Counted from the stretch's first letter, positions 17,550 through 25,777 are shown. The stretch is DNA of 64,000 nt from G963720475 sp963720475 (GCA_963720475.1 OY970394.1:1178001-1242000), one strand, 5' to 3'. Translations and numbers: made by a program. The notes: generated by a model from the letters alone, not told the origin.

Positions 17550-18224
17550 TCAGCGGCGCTTTTCGCAGTCGGTCAGCGCGTCGTTCGCGTCCGCGCGAAC
17601 GGAGTCCGTGCCCGAGCCGCAGTTGATCTGATCGCTCACGCCGTTGCGCGCATCGACCGTGTCGTTGCCGGGGCCGGTATCGGCCGTCAGCTTGCCGTTC
17701 CGGGCGAGTACGCGGTCGTTGCCGCTGCCGGCCTTTACGTTCAACTCGCCCTCGGCGGTGATCCGGTCCTCGCCCGCGCCGGCGTCGACGAAGTCGATCC
17801 CGGCGCCAGCGTAGATGCGATCGTTGCCGCCGCCGCCGAAGAGCCGGTCGTTGCCGGTCTGGCCGAAGAGCGTGTCGTCGCCGCGCCCGCCGAGAACCTC
17901 GTCCTCGCCCGCACCGGCATAGACCACGTCGGCGCCTGATCCGGCATCGATGCGGTCGTCGCCCGTTCCGCCGAGCGAGAGGTCGTCACCGCGCCCGGCG
18001 GTGAGCGTGTCGTTGCCGGCACCCGCTTCGAGGTAGTCGTTCGAATCGTCGCCGCTGAGGGTGTCGTCGCCCGCCTCGGCGTAGAGCTGGTCGGGCCCGG
18101 AGGTTCCCGTCAGGGTGTCGTTGCCCGCCGTGCCGGCGAACATCTCGGCGAATGCGGGCACCGCGCCGCTCGCCGCGGCGAGCACCGCCACCGCGGCGAG
18201 GCCGGTTATCAGTCTCGATTTCAC
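17550..18224 (-). CDS. secreted RTX-type calcium-binding repeat protein
   Basis: 224 residues: a signal peptide (residues 1-27, ending AFA) followed almost entirely by glycine/aspartate-rich nonapeptide repeats of the GGxGxDxUx type, such as GGTGDDRIDAGSGADVVYAG and FGGGGNDRIYAGAG. This forms a calcium-dependent parallel beta-roll outside the cell. The C-terminus ends with CGSGTDSVRADANDALTDCE, with two cysteines that could form a disulphide cap. There is no enzymatic domain, so it is a structural or adhesive repeat protein rather than a toxin. GTG 18224 is preceded by AGGGGAGG. The repeats make the DNA internally repetitive, although codon use is the same as around it. Confidence 0.9.
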   Translation of the reverse strand: MKSRLITGLAAVAVLAAASGAVPAFAEMFAGTAGNDTLTGTSGPDQLYAEAGDDTLSGDDSNDYLEAGAGNDTLTAGRGDDLSLGGTGDDRIDAGSGADVVYAGAGEDEVLGGRGDDTLFGQTGNDRLFGGGGNDRIYAGAGIDFVDAGAGEDRITAEGELNVKAGSGNDRVLARNGKLTADTGPGNDTVDARNGVSDQINCGSGTDSVRADANDALTDCEKRR

Positions 18225-18295
18225 GCCTCCCCTAACCCCGCCCCACTCTAGGGGTTGCGCCGGGCGGGGAAAGGTCCGGCGCTACCATCGCTTCG

Positions 18296-18631
18296 ATGGC
18301 CGGAGTCAGCATCGTGATGACCGACGCCGCGACAGAGCTGCTCGACCGCAGCCGCGAGCGCTTCGGCGACGAGCTCTCGATCGTGATCGGCAACGGCTGC
18401 TGCGACTCGACGGCGCCGTTCCTCTTCTCGCGCTATTTCGCCGGCCCGGCCGAGACCAACGTCGGCGAGGTGGCCGGGATCCCCGTTCTGCTCGACCGCT
18501 CGCTGGTTGACCTTTTCGAGGGACGCGAGGTGGTCATCGATGCGGCGCCCGACCCGGGCGGCGACTCGTTCTCGTGCGAGACCGAGCTCGGTCAGCGCTT
18601 CACGATGCAGCGCGTCCCGCTGCCGGGGTGA
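18296..18631 (+). CDS. DUF779 domain protein
   Basis: 111 residues matching DUF779: MTDAATELLDRSRERFGDEL, the short cysteine-containing motif NGCCDSTAPFLF, and EVAGIPVLLDRSLVDLFEGR. DUF779 proteins are small cytoplasmic proteins often found beside aldehyde or acetaldehyde dehydrogenase genes, with unknown biochemical activity; the paired cysteines suggest metal or redox chemistry. An aldehyde dehydrogenase is 2 kb away but not in the same transcription unit. ATG 18296 has TACCAT seven bases upstream (leaderless pattern). Its 3' end overlaps the end of the convergent transporter gene by 32 bases. Confidence 0.8.
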   Translation: MAGVSIVMTDAATELLDRSRERFGDELSIVIGNGCCDSTAPFLFSRYFAGPAETNVGEVAGIPVLLDRSLVDLFEGREVVIDAAPDPGGDSFSCETELGQRFTMQRVPLPG

Positions 18632-19535
18632 GCCCGTCCGGCACGGGTTCCGGAGCCTGATCCGGCTCGTCCTCGTCGAGGTGCGCCGCACGCGCGGGCG
18701 CCGGCGTGAGCGCGGCGGCCACGACCACGAGCGCGAAGGCGACCAGCCTCAGCGCGAGCGCGAGCGGCTCCTCGGGCAGCGGCTCGCCGAACACGATCGG
18801 GCCGGCCGCGATCGTGAAGGCGTTCGCGGCCGCGCTCGTCACGGCGATCACGGGGACCGCCTTGCCGACCTGGAGGCTTCGCGCGGAGACGACGAGCCCG
18901 ACGAACGACAGGCCGGCGATCACGAGCGCGAGTGGGTGGAGGACCACGCCGATCCCCTCGCCGACGTCGGCCGACAGCGCCTTGATCGAGACGTCGGACC
19001 CCGCCCACATCAGGCCCGCGGCCGCGCCGAGCAGAACCCCGCGGCGGGAGCTCGAGCGCGTCAGCGCGATCGCGGCTGTTCCCGCCAGCGCGCAGCCGCC
19101 GATGTAGATCGCGAGCGGGCCGGCCGTGTAGTCCGAGTGGGCCGAGTCTCCGCCGCCGTCGAGGGTTGCGGCGAGGAAGGCGAGCCCGGCCGCGATCATC
19201 GCGACGCCGAGCCACTCGCGGCGGGTGACTGTGAAGCCGAACAGCTTGTCGGCGCAGACCGTCAGCAGTACGAGTCCGCCGGCGATGACGGACTGGACGA
19301 GGCTGATCGGCGCGAGTGACAGTGCGGCGACGTGGAGGCCCCACGACGCGGTGGCGATCAGGATCCCGAGCGTGTACCACTTCGACCGGAACAGCGCGAG
19401 CGAGCTGCGCACCGGCCGGCGCGCCTCGACCGGCGGCGACTCCACGGCACCGCGGTGCTTGTAGAGGAAGCCGACGATCGAGGTGAAGGCCGTCGCGAGC
19501 GCGAGCAGCAGCCCGATCTGAACGGAGAGCGGCAT
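18600..19535 (-). CDS. EamA/DMT-type membrane transporter
   Basis: 311 residues with about nine to ten hydrophobic segments in two similar halves, typical for drug/metabolite transporters: segments near 5-24, 52-72, 75-94, 104-122, 140-157, 165-184, 198-218, 228-250 and 253-275, and a hydrophilic proline-rich tail. The family exports small metabolites; the substrate cannot be predicted. Features such as SLAPISLVQSVIAGGLVLL and an internal repeat with KAVPVIAVTSAAANAF are consistent with the EamA-like fold. TACCCT lies 11 bases before ATG 19535. The gene overlaps the convergent DUF779 gene at its 3' end. Confidence 0.8.
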   Translation of the reverse strand: MPLSVQIGLLLALATAFTSIVGFLYKHRGAVESPPVEARRPVRSSLALFRSKWYTLGILIATASWGLHVAALSLAPISLVQSVIAGGLVLLTVCADKLFGFTVTRREWLGVAMIAAGLAFLAATLDGGGDSAHSDYTAGPLAIYIGGCALAGTAAIALTRSSSRRGVLLGAAAGLMWAGSDVSIKALSADVGEGIGVVLHPLALVIAGLSFVGLVVSARSLQVGKAVPVIAVTSAAANAFTIAAGPIVFGEPLPEEPLALALRLVAFALVVVAAALTPAPARAAHLDEDEPDQAPEPVPDGLTPAAGRAAS

Positions 19536-19581
19536 GGAGCCGGGGAAGGGTAGGGATCGGCGGCGTGGCTAGTCGCGGAGG

Positions 19582-20202
19582 CTAGTCGTCGTAGCCTGGC
19601 TCACCAGGGAGCAAGACTTCGGCGACGCCGCCGTCCACGACGACCCGCGGCTCGACCGGCATCACCTTGCGCTCGCGCGCGTCGGCGAGCGCCTGCTCGA
19701 CCGACTGGAACTCCGTCAGCTGCTCGAGGTGCTTGATCGTGGGGAACACGAGCGACATCTCGTCGCGCTCTCCGGCTGCGAGCGCCTTCGTCGGCGTTAT
19801 CCAGCGCAGGTCCACACATTCGCCCCCGTCCACCTCGGGCTCGGCGCCGTCGGGGAGTGCTGCGACGTAGAAGTAGGTGTCGAAGCGGACGCTGACCATC
19901 GCCGGCGTGATCCAGCGCGAGAACGACTCGAGCGCGCCGGGCCCCGACAGCTCGATCGCGGCCTCCTCCTGGAGCTCGCGCAGCGCGGCGCCCTCGGGGC
20001 CGCCTTCGTCGTCGTCGTGGACCGCGCCGCCGGGGAAGACCCAGGCGCCGCCCATGAAGCGCGACTCGGGGTTGCGCTGGACGAGCAGGACCTCCGGTCC
20101 GTCGTCGCCATCGCGCAGGACGATCACCGACGCAGCGGGCCGCGGCTCGGTCGCCTCGCCGGTGTTGATCTCGGTGCCGGGCTCAGGACCGTCGACTCGC
20201 AC
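19582..20202 (-). CDS. Nudix hydrolase
   Basis: 206 residues. The Nudix box is present in slightly divergent form: GGAVHDDDEGGPEGAALREL followed by QEEAAI, giving the R-E-x2-E-E core that binds the catalytic magnesium. Family members hydrolyse nucleoside diphosphates linked to another moiety; the extended insert before the box and the RNPESRFMGGAWVFPGG lead resemble the CoA/ADP-ribose-type group (NUDT7/19-like), so a CoA pyrophosphatase-like role is possible. GTG 20202 has TAGGCT six bases upstream and no ribosome-binding site. It is divergent from the rubredoxin gene, whose TAACGT box faces the other way. Confidence 0.85.
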   Translation of the reverse strand: MRVDGPEPGTEINTGEATEPRPAASVIVLRDGDDGPEVLLVQRNPESRFMGGAWVFPGGAVHDDDEGGPEGAALRELQEEAAIELSGPGALESFSRWITPAMVSVRFDTYFYVAALPDGAEPEVDGGECVDLRWITPTKALAAGERDEMSLVFPTIKHLEQLTEFQSVEQALADARERKVMPVEPRVVVDGGVAEVLLPGEPGYDD

Positions 20203-20248
20203 GCGGCCAGCCTACGGGATTGGGCAGTTGCCGCTAACGTTCGCGTCC

Positions 20249-20431
20249 GTGGAGGCTTCGGCAACAAAGCAGCTCTGGATCTGCGAGTCCTGCGGCTTCA
20301 TCTACGACCCCGACGAGGGCGATCCCGACGGTGGGATCGAGCCCGGCACGGCGTTCGATGACATCCCTGACGACTGGTTCTGCCCGGTCTGCGGGGCGCG
20401 CAAGAAGGACTTCGTCCCTTACGACGGCTAG
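20249..20431 (+). CDS. rubredoxin
   Basis: A 60-residue rubredoxin, a small cytoplasmic one-electron carrier holding one iron in four cysteines. Both knuckles are visible: ICESCGFIYDP near the N-terminus and WFCPVCGARKKDF near the C-terminus, with the conserved DDIPDDW between them. GTG 20249 is used because TAACGT lies eight bases upstream and the protein then begins VEASATKQLWICESC; the longer open frame extends into the promoter and the Nudix gene on the other strand. Its partner is not obvious: no alkane hydroxylase is nearby, and rubredoxin may serve an oxidoreductase elsewhere. Confidence 0.93.
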   Translation: MEASATKQLWICESCGFIYDPDEGDPDGGIEPGTAFDDIPDDWFCPVCGARKKDFVPYDG

Positions 20432-20441
20432 GCCGTCGGTT

Positions 20442-20822
20442 CTAGGCAGTCGCCTCGCCGCCGTTGAAGCGGTCGAGCATGCTCAGAACGGCGCGCGTAT
20501 TGGCTCTGATCTCGTCGCCCATGTCCACGAGCCTCTCGATCATCTCGGCCGAGGTCCGCTGTGACTCCTGATGCCGGGCATCGGCGAGCCGGTCGTGTCG
20601 TTCGAGCCGGCGTTCGAAGGCGGCGAACTGCTTGTACATCAGTGCGCGTTCGTCGTGGATGAACTGACGTAGGTCCTCATGCGCCTCACGGCTGAGACGT
20701 AGCTCCTCATTGATCTCGGCATCACGCTGCTTTCCGTCCGCGAGGTGATCGTCCATCCGGGCGAGGTACTGGTCCATCCGCCGGAAGAACTCGCGGCTGC
20801 GCATCTTCCTGGATTGTGACAT
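20442..20822 (-). CDS. 126-residue coiled-coil protein
   Basis: A highly charged, all-helical protein (for example DQYLARMDDHLADGKQRDAE, LRLSREAHEDLRQFIHDERA and AFERRLERHDRLADARHQES) with heptad-like spacing, suggesting a long coiled coil from about residue 10 to 115. There is no signal peptide or membrane segment. I do not recognise a family. It lies tail-to-tail with rubredoxin and downstream of bioA on the same strand with a 39-base gap, so it may be co-transcribed with bioA. Its less GC-extreme codon use is slightly unlike the neighbours. Confidence 0.65.
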   Translation of the reverse strand: MSQSRKMRSREFFRRMDQYLARMDDHLADGKQRDAEINEELRLSREAHEDLRQFIHDERALMYKQFAAFERRLERHDRLADARHQESQRTSAEMIERLVDMGDEIRANTRAVLSMLDRFNGGEATA

Positions 20823-20861
20823 GGGGCGGGCGACAGGTGGGCGCGTTCTGCAACGATCGAG

Positions 20862-22179
20862 CTACGCGGCCGCAGCGAGCCGTTGGCGCCCGGTAGCCGC
20901 CTCGATCGCCTCGCCGACGACCTCGACCAGCCGTTCGAGCTCCGCCTCGGAGATCGACAACGGCGGCATCAGCACGACGACGTCGCCGAGCGGGCGGATG
21001 ATGGCTCCGCGCTCCCGCGCCGCGAGGGCGATCTGGTGACCGATCCGTTCCTCGACGCCGAACCCTTGGAGTTCGATCCCGCACATGAAGCCGCGGCGGC
21101 GGACCTCGGCCACAGCCGGCATCGCGGCGAGGGGTTCGAGCAGCTGGCCAAGCAGCTCGATCTTCGGTTGAAGCCCTTCGAGCGTGCGCTCCTGCTCGAA
21201 CACGTCGAGCGTCGCGAGCGCGGCCGCGCATGCGAGCGGGTTGCCCGTGTAGGTGTGGCCGTGGAAGAAGGTGCGGAACTCCTCGAAGCGGCCGAGGAAC
21301 CCTTCGTACACGCGCTCGGTCGTCAGCGTCGCCGCGAGTGGCAGGTAACCGCCGGTCAGCCCCTTGGCGAGACAGAGGAAGTCGGGTGCGACGTCCTCCT
21401 GCTCGCAGGCAAACATCGTGCCGGTGCGGCCAAAGCCGGTCGCGACCTCGTCGCAGATCAGGAACGCGCCGTGGCGTCGCAGAGCTCGCGGACCGCGCGC
21501 AGGTAGCCGTCCGGGTGGACGAGCATTCCCGCGGCACCCTGGACGAGCGGCTCGACGATCACGGCGGCGACCTCGCCCTCGTTCTCGGCGAGCACCCGCT
21601 CGAGGTCGGCGGCATCGCCGGGCTCGACCTTCAGCGTGTCGAACAGCAACGGGCGGTAGAGCGAGTGGAACAGCTCGATGCCACCGACGGAGACCGAGCC
21701 GATCGTGTCGCCGTGGTAGGCATCGCGCAGTGAGACGAACCGCGTGCGGCGAGCGTGCGCGCCACCCTGCTGCTGCCAGTACTGGAACGCCATCTTCAGC
21801 GCGATCTCGGCGGCGGCCGAGCCCGAGTCGGAGTAGAAGACGCGCGCGAGCCCCGGCGGGGCGATGCCGACCAGTCGCTCGGCGAGCTCGATCGCGGGCG
21901 GGTGGGTGAGCCCGAGCATCGTCGAATGCGCCAACCGGTCGAGCTGTGCGCGTCACCGCGGCGTCGATCCAGCGGTGGCGGTGACCGTGGACGTTGCACC
22001 ACAGCGACGAGACGCCGTCGATGTACGCGCGCCCCTTCGAGTCGATCAGCTCGCACCCCTCGGCGCGCTCGATGACGATTCGCTCCTCCTCGCGGGTCCA
22101 GCCTTCCTGCTGCGTGAACGGGATGCCAGACGTGGCTGCGCATCGGCTTCGAGCAGCTGCTTCGTGTGGTGCGGCTCAC
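20862..22179 (-). pseudogene. bioA: adenosylmethionine-8-amino-7-oxononanoate aminotransferase, frameshifted
   Basis: BioA converts KAPA to DAPA in biotin synthesis using PLP and SAM. The protein is spread over three frames: HVWHP | FTQQEGWTREEERIVIE ... SLWCNVHGHRHRWIDAA | QLDRLAHSTMLGLTHPPAIE ... YSDSGSAAAEIALKMAFQYW | GAFLICDEVATGFGRTGTMF ... LCLAKGLTGGYLPLAATLTT (PLP lysine in AKGLTGG). One-base insertions near 22120 and 21947 and a one-base deletion near 21477 account for it; corrected, the product from GTG 22179 is 438 residues, a normal BioA length. TACCGT lies eight bases before this GTG. The exact N-terminus is uncertain because another frame also reads well (QLLEADAQ). The rest of the pathway is at 29-32 kb, which would leave the genome dependent on this copy. 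Confidence 0.82.
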
Positions 22180-22182
22180 GCT

Positions 22183-22206
22183 CCCTGACGGTAGCTATCG
22201 TCAGGG
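22183..22206. promoter_or_regulatory. 24-bp palindrome in the bioA / synthase-like divergent promoter
   Basis: CCCTGACG-GTAGCTAT-CGTCAGGG is a 24-base palindrome with a single mismatched pair. It fills the gap between bioA (minus, GTG 22179) and the membrane spermidine-synthase-like gene (plus, ATG 22213). Candidate -10 boxes lie inside it on both strands: TACCGT for bioA (22188-22193) and TATCGT for the plus gene (22196-22201). A repressor bound here would shut both genes. It does not resemble the BirA operator half-site that I know. Confidence 0.6.
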
Positions 22207-22212
22207 ACGGAA

Positions 22213-23709
22213 ATGCCGCCGATCGGGGTCCTCGTGTTCGTCGTCGGGACGGGCTCGCTCGGCGCGGAGATCGCCGCCGTACGGCTCCTCTCGCCATATT
22301 TCGGCGCGTCCACCGTCGTGTGGGCGAACACGATCGGCGTCGTGCTCGTCGCCCTCTCGGCCGGCTACTGGCTCGGCGGCCGCTTCGCCGACCGCTACCC
22401 GGAGAAGCGCCGGCTGTGCCAGCTCGCGCTCGCGGCGGCGGGCCTGCTCGCGCTCGTCCCGTTCGCGGCCGACCCGCTGCTCGACCTCGCCGTCGACGCG
22501 CTCGACGAGATCTCTGCCGGCGCCTTCTTCGGCTCGCTGATCGCGGTGCTTGTGCTCGTCGCGGTGCCGGTGCTGCTGCTCGGGGCGGTCTCGCCGTGGG
22601 CGCTGCGGGTCGCGGTCGAGCGTGTCGAGGACGCGGGTAGTGTCGCGGGCCGGCTGTACGCGCTGTCTACCGCGGGCAGCCTCGTCGGCACGCTCCTCTC
22701 CGCGCTCGTGCTGATCCCGCTGGTCGGCACGCGCCGCACGTTCCTGATCTTCGCGCTCGTGATCGCGCTAGTAGCCGTAAGCGGTCTACGACCGCTGCGC
22801 CGCTACGCGCTCGCGCCGGCGGGGATCGCGGTCCTGATCGCGATCCCGGTGGGGACGCTGAAGGCGCGCACCGACGACGGCCGCGTGATCCACGAGGCGG
22901 AAACGGCCTACCAGTACGCGCGCGTCGTGGAGGACGACAACGGCGTGCGCACGCTCGAGCTGAATGAGGGCCAGGCCGAGCACTCGCGCTACGAGCCGGG
23001 GAAGTACCTGACCGGCGACTACTGGGACGAGCCGCTGGTGCTGCCCTTCGCCACGCGTTCTACGCCGCCCCGCCGCGTCGCGGTCCTCGGTAACGCCGCC
23101 GGGACGACCGCGCGGGCCTATGGCCGCTACTTCCCCCGCGCGCGCGTTGACGCCGTCGAGATCGATCCCGAGCTCTCCGACATCGGCCGCCGCTACTTCG
23201 ACATGCGCGCGCCGCGGCTGAAGCTCCACCACGAGGACGCGCGGCCCTTCCTACGCCGCACCGACGAGCGCTACGACGTGATCTTCCTCGACACCTACCG
23301 CCAGCCGTACATCCCCTTCTACCTCGCGACGAAGGAGTTCTTCGAGCTCGCGCGGGACCGGCTCGCCCCGAGCGGGATGGTGATCGTCAACGTCGGCCAC
23401 CCCGAGGATCAGACGAAGCTCGAAAAGGTCCTGAGCGCAACCGCGGGTGAGGCGTTCCCACACGTTCGCCGCGACGTCGTCGGCGACACGAACACCGTCC
23501 TGGTCGCGAGCAAGTCGCCGATCGAGCCGGGGCGGCTGCGCGCGGCGGTGGCGCGCGGCGCGCTGCCGGAGCAGCTCCGCCCGCTTGCCCTGCGCGTCGC
23601 CGCGCGCCTTGCGCCGGCGCTAGGCGGCGGCCGCGTCTACACCGACGACAAGGCGCCGGTCGAATGGCTCGTGGACCGCTCGATCGTGGACTACGCCGCG
23701 GGCGACTGA
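22213..23709 (+). CDS. membrane-fused spermidine synthase-like methyltransferase-fold protein
   Basis: 498 residues in two parts. The first 210 or so form six to seven hydrophobic segments (for example GVLVFVVGTGSLGAEIAAVR, IAVLVLVAVPVLLLGAVSP). The second, about residues 225-430, is a polyamine-synthase/methyltransferase Rossmann domain with VAVLGNAAGTTARAYGRYFP, the acidic ribose-binding site VDAVEIDPELSDIG and YDVIFLDTYRQPYIPF. Such fused MFS-like/spermidine-synthase proteins are common in actinobacteria; the real substrate is unknown, and residues that bind putrescine are not clearly kept (LDTYR rather than the usual D-S/D-P). ATG 22213 has GGGACGGA upstream. It shares a palindromic control region with bioA. 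Confidence 0.85.
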   Translation: MPPIGVLVFVVGTGSLGAEIAAVRLLSPYFGASTVVWANTIGVVLVALSAGYWLGGRFADRYPEKRRLCQLALAAAGLLALVPFAADPLLDLAVDALDEISAGAFFGSLIAVLVLVAVPVLLLGAVSPWALRVAVERVEDAGSVAGRLYALSTAGSLVGTLLSALVLIPLVGTRRTFLIFALVIALVAVSGLRPLRRYALAPAGIAVLIAIPVGTLKARTDDGRVIHEAETAYQYARVVEDDNGVRTLELNEGQAEHSRYEPGKYLTGDYWDEPLVLPFATRSTPPRRVAVLGNAAGTTARAYGRYFPRARVDAVEIDPELSDIGRRYFDMRAPRLKLHHEDARPFLRRTDERYDVIFLDTYRQPYIPFYLATKEFFELARDRLAPSGMVIVNVGHPEDQTKLEKVLSATAGEAFPHVRRDVVGDTNTVLVASKSPIEPGRLRAAVARGALPEQLRPLALRVAARLAPALGGGRVYTDDKAPVEWLVDRSIVDYAAGD

Positions 23710-24083
23710 GAGTCCTCGAGCACGGCGAGGATGTTCCCGGCCGGATCGGTGAACCAGGCGATCGGCGGACCTTCGTCGCCGCGCGCGATCCCCTTCTCGT
23801 CCTGATCGAAGCCGTCGTAGCGCTCGAACTCGACGCCGCGCTCCGCGAGCCCATCGACCGCCGCGTCGATGTCCTCGACGGGGAAGTTGAGGATCGTAAA
23901 GACCGCGGGGGAGTGGTCGGGCTTGGGGTAGACCATGACGTCGTTGCCGCCGGCGAGGTGGATGCCGAGCACGCCCATCTCCTCGTCGGTGACGTTCAAG
24001 CCGAGGGTCTCGCCGTAGAACTCCTTGGCGGCGGGGATGTCATCCACGGCAAAGCCGCTGAATGCCTGCGTGTTCGCCAGCAT
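23691..24083 (-). CDS. VOC family (glyoxalase-like) protein
   Basis: 130 residues forming one vicinal-oxygen-chelate domain made of two beta-alpha-beta3 modules: FSGFAVDDIPAAKEFYGETL and LGIHLAGGNDVMVYPKPD in the first, FTILNFPVEDIDAAVDGLAE and IAWFTDPAGNILAVLED in the second. The FTDPAGN motif is typical for this family. The usual metal histidine is not obvious, so it may be a binding protein rather than an enzyme. ATG 24083 has a purine-rich AAGGAGAACGAG upstream. It overlaps the 3' end of the convergent synthase-like gene by 19 bases. Confidence 0.85.
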   Translation of the reverse strand: MLANTQAFSGFAVDDIPAAKEFYGETLGLNVTDEEMGVLGIHLAGGNDVMVYPKPDHSPAVFTILNFPVEDIDAAVDGLAERGVEFERYDGFDQDEKGIARGDEGPPIAWFTDPAGNILAVLEDSQSPAA

Positions 24084-24144
24084 CTCGTTCTCCTTCGTTT
24101 TCGGGGTTGTCTATTAGACCCCCGAAGCGCGCTCGACTAATCGC

Positions 24145-24747
24145 TCAGGCGCGCAGCCCGTCGATCAGGCGGGTGAACGTCTCGCCCACCTCCGCGCGGG
24201 CCGCGTCGGCGTCTTCCGCGCGAGCGAGATAAAGGGCGCCTTCGGTGAGCGCCCCGAGCAGCACGTGGGCGAGCGGCTCGGTCGGTTGCTGCGCAAGCGC
24301 GCCGGCCTCCATCGCCGCCGTGAGGCCCGCTCGGATCAGCCCGAGGGCGTAGTCGGCCTCGATCTCGCGCCAGAGCTCGTAGCCGAGCACTGCCGGCGCG
24401 TCGAGCAGGGCGATCTGCTGGACCTCCGGCTCGCGGCAGACGTCGAGGAACTGCTCCGTACCGCCGAGCAAGGCCTTGATCGGGTCCGGGTCGGCCAGCG
24501 CGCCCTGCGCGATCCGCTCGGTGATCTCGGTCTCGACCTGCTCGAACACCGCGCGGAAGAGCGCCTCCTTGTCCTCGAAGTGGTGGTACAGCGCGCCGCG
24601 CGTGACTCCGGCGGCCTTGACGATCTCCTCGGTGCCGACCGCCGCGTAGCCGCGCTCGGCGAACAGCGCTCGCGCCTCGGCCATCAATGCCGCCCGCGTG
24701 GCTTCGGATCGCTCGGCCCTCTGTGACGAAGATCCCTTGACTCCCAT
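24145..24747 (-). CDS. TetR-family transcriptional regulator
   Basis: 200 residues. The N-terminal helix-turn-helix of TetR proteins is clear: RAALMAEARALFAERGYAAV followed by GTEEIVKAAGVTRGALYHHF and EDKEALFRAVFEQV. The C-terminal ligand domain is helical and carries no recognised ligand signature. ATG 24747 overlaps one of two inverted repeats that separate this gene from a divergent operon of two NTF2-like proteins and an alpha/beta hydrolase, so autorepression and control of that operon by a small molecule is the likely arrangement. Confidence 0.92.
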   Translation of the reverse strand: MGVKGSSSQRAERSEATRAALMAEARALFAERGYAAVGTEEIVKAAGVTRGALYHHFEDKEALFRAVFEQVETEITERIAQGALADPDPIKALLGGTEQFLDVCREPEVQQIALLDAPAVLGYELWREIEADYALGLIRAGLTAAMEAGALAQQPTEPLAHVLLGALTEGALYLARAEDADAARAEVGETFTRLIDGLRA

Positions 24748-24783
24748 ACAGCTTGTATGTTAGATACGTACAGCCTGTATGTA
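24745..24783. promoter_or_regulatory. two TetR-type inverted repeats
   Basis: CATACAGCTTGTATG (24745-24759) and TACGTACAGCCTGTATGTA (24765-24783) are imperfect palindromes built on the same half-site TACAG/CTGTA, centred 22 bases apart, about two helical turns. The first covers the TetR start codon and the second lies 33 bases before the ATG of the divergent NTF2-like gene. Position and symmetry fit operators for the adjacent TetR protein. Confidence 0.7.
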
Positions 24784-24815
24784 AATGCCGCCGCGACTGA
24801 GGGAAGGAAGAACGC

Positions 24816-25253
24816 ATGACCACGACCACCGCCGAACGCACGATCGAGGAACTCGCCGCCACCTACGGCGATGCGTGGAACAGCCAGGACCTCGAGGCGA
24901 TCCTCGCGCTCCACACCGAGGACTCGACCTTCCAGCTCTTCTCCGGCGGCGAGCCGGCCGTCGGCAAGGACGCGGTCCGCGACGCGTTCGCGCAGCTGCT
25001 CGCCCAGTTCCCCGACATCCACTTCGCCGAGCGGCGGCTGATCACCGGCGAGGGGCACTGGGTGCTCGAGTCCACCGTCACCGCCACGCTCGCGGCGGCG
25101 CTCGAGGTCGAGGGCGAGACGATCGCACCGGAGTCGCAGAAGGTCGAGTTCGACGCGGTCGACGTGATCACGGTCGAGGACGGATTGGTCAAGACGAAGG
25201 CCACCTACCTCGACGCGCTCGCGATCCAGCGCCAGCTCGGGGTCGATGGCTGA
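24816..25253 (+). CDS. NTF2/SnoaL-like protein (first of pair)
   Basis: 145 residues from ATG 24816 behind GGAAGGAAG. NTF2 features: helix IEELAATYGDAWNSQDLEAI, LHTEDSTFQLF, loop AVGKDAVRDAFAQLLAQFPD and late strands EFDAVDVITVEDGLVKTKATYLD. It is the first gene of the operon opposite the TetR gene and its stop overlaps the start of a second NTF2-like gene (TGATG). The pair followed by a hydrolase suggests a small catabolic or detoxifying pathway induced by a TetR ligand; the chemistry is not visible. Confidence 0.85.
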   Translation: MTTTTAERTIEELAATYGDAWNSQDLEAILALHTEDSTFQLFSGGEPAVGKDAVRDAFAQLLAQFPDIHFAERRLITGEGHWVLESTVTATLAAALEVEGETIAPESQKVEFDAVDVITVEDGLVKTKATYLDALAIQRQLGVDG

Positions 25254-25777
25254 TGGCAGCCGCGCCGAGCAAGACGCAGCGGCCGTCCGCGCCCGGCGCG
25301 GAGCCGCCGAGCGCAGACGCGCTCGCCTGGGTGGACACCTTCACCGAGTTCTGGCGCCCGGGCGCTGCCGACACGTGGCGCGCTCGCTACCGCGAGGTAT
25401 TCCATCCCGACGTGCGCCTGATCCAGCCGCTCTCGCCGCCGGCAGTCGGCCACGAGGGCGTGCAGCAGTGGATGGACTCGGTCTTCGGGCTGATCCCCGA
25501 TCTGCACGCCGACGTCGAGGGCTGGAGCGCGAGCGGCGACGTGCTCTACATCGACTTCGTGCTCAAGGGAACCGTCGGCGGCAAGCCGATCGCGTGGCGG
25601 GCGTGCGACCGCCTGACGGTCGAGGACGGTCTGCTGCTCGAGCGCGAGTCCTACTTCGACGGCATGGCGCTGCTCGGCCAGCTGCTCGCGCGCCCGCGCG
25701 CGTGGCCGGCGATCGCACGCTCGGGATCCGCAACCCAGTTGCTCAAGTCACTCACCAACAGAGGAGGCAAGCGATGA
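25253..25777 (+). CDS. NTF2/SnoaL-like protein (second of pair)
   Basis: 174 residues from ATG 25253, which overlaps the previous stop. After a proline-rich N-terminal stretch (about 25 residues) comes the NTF2 domain: WVDTFTEFWRPGAADTWRAR, VFHPDVRLIQPLSPP, GHEGVQQWMDSVFGLIPDLH, DVLYIDFVLKGTVGG and RACDRLTVEDGLLLERESYF. The C-terminus is a helical extension (LLGQLLARPRAWPAI) absent from the first copy. Its stop overlaps the ATG of the alpha/beta hydrolase (ATGA). The two NTF2-like proteins are not close duplicates, so they could form a heteromer or act on successive intermediates. Confidence 0.85.
   Translation: MAAAPSKTQRPSAPGAEPPSADALAWVDTFTEFWRPGAADTWRARYREVFHPDVRLIQPLSPPAVGHEGVQQWMDSVFGLIPDLHADVEGWSASGDVLYIDFVLKGTVGGKPIAWRACDRLTVEDGLLLERESYFDGMALLGQLLARPRAWPAIARSGSATQLLKSLTNRGGKR

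Noticed and set aside
17550..18224. Genuine DNA repeat array or RTX toxin
   Set aside because: The internal repetition is explained by GGxGxDx calcium-binding codons of one short secreted protein without a toxin domain or adjacent type I secretion genes.
20249..20431. Alkane hydroxylase system implied by rubredoxin
   Set aside because: No AlkB-type membrane hydroxylase or rubredoxin reductase gene is in the window.
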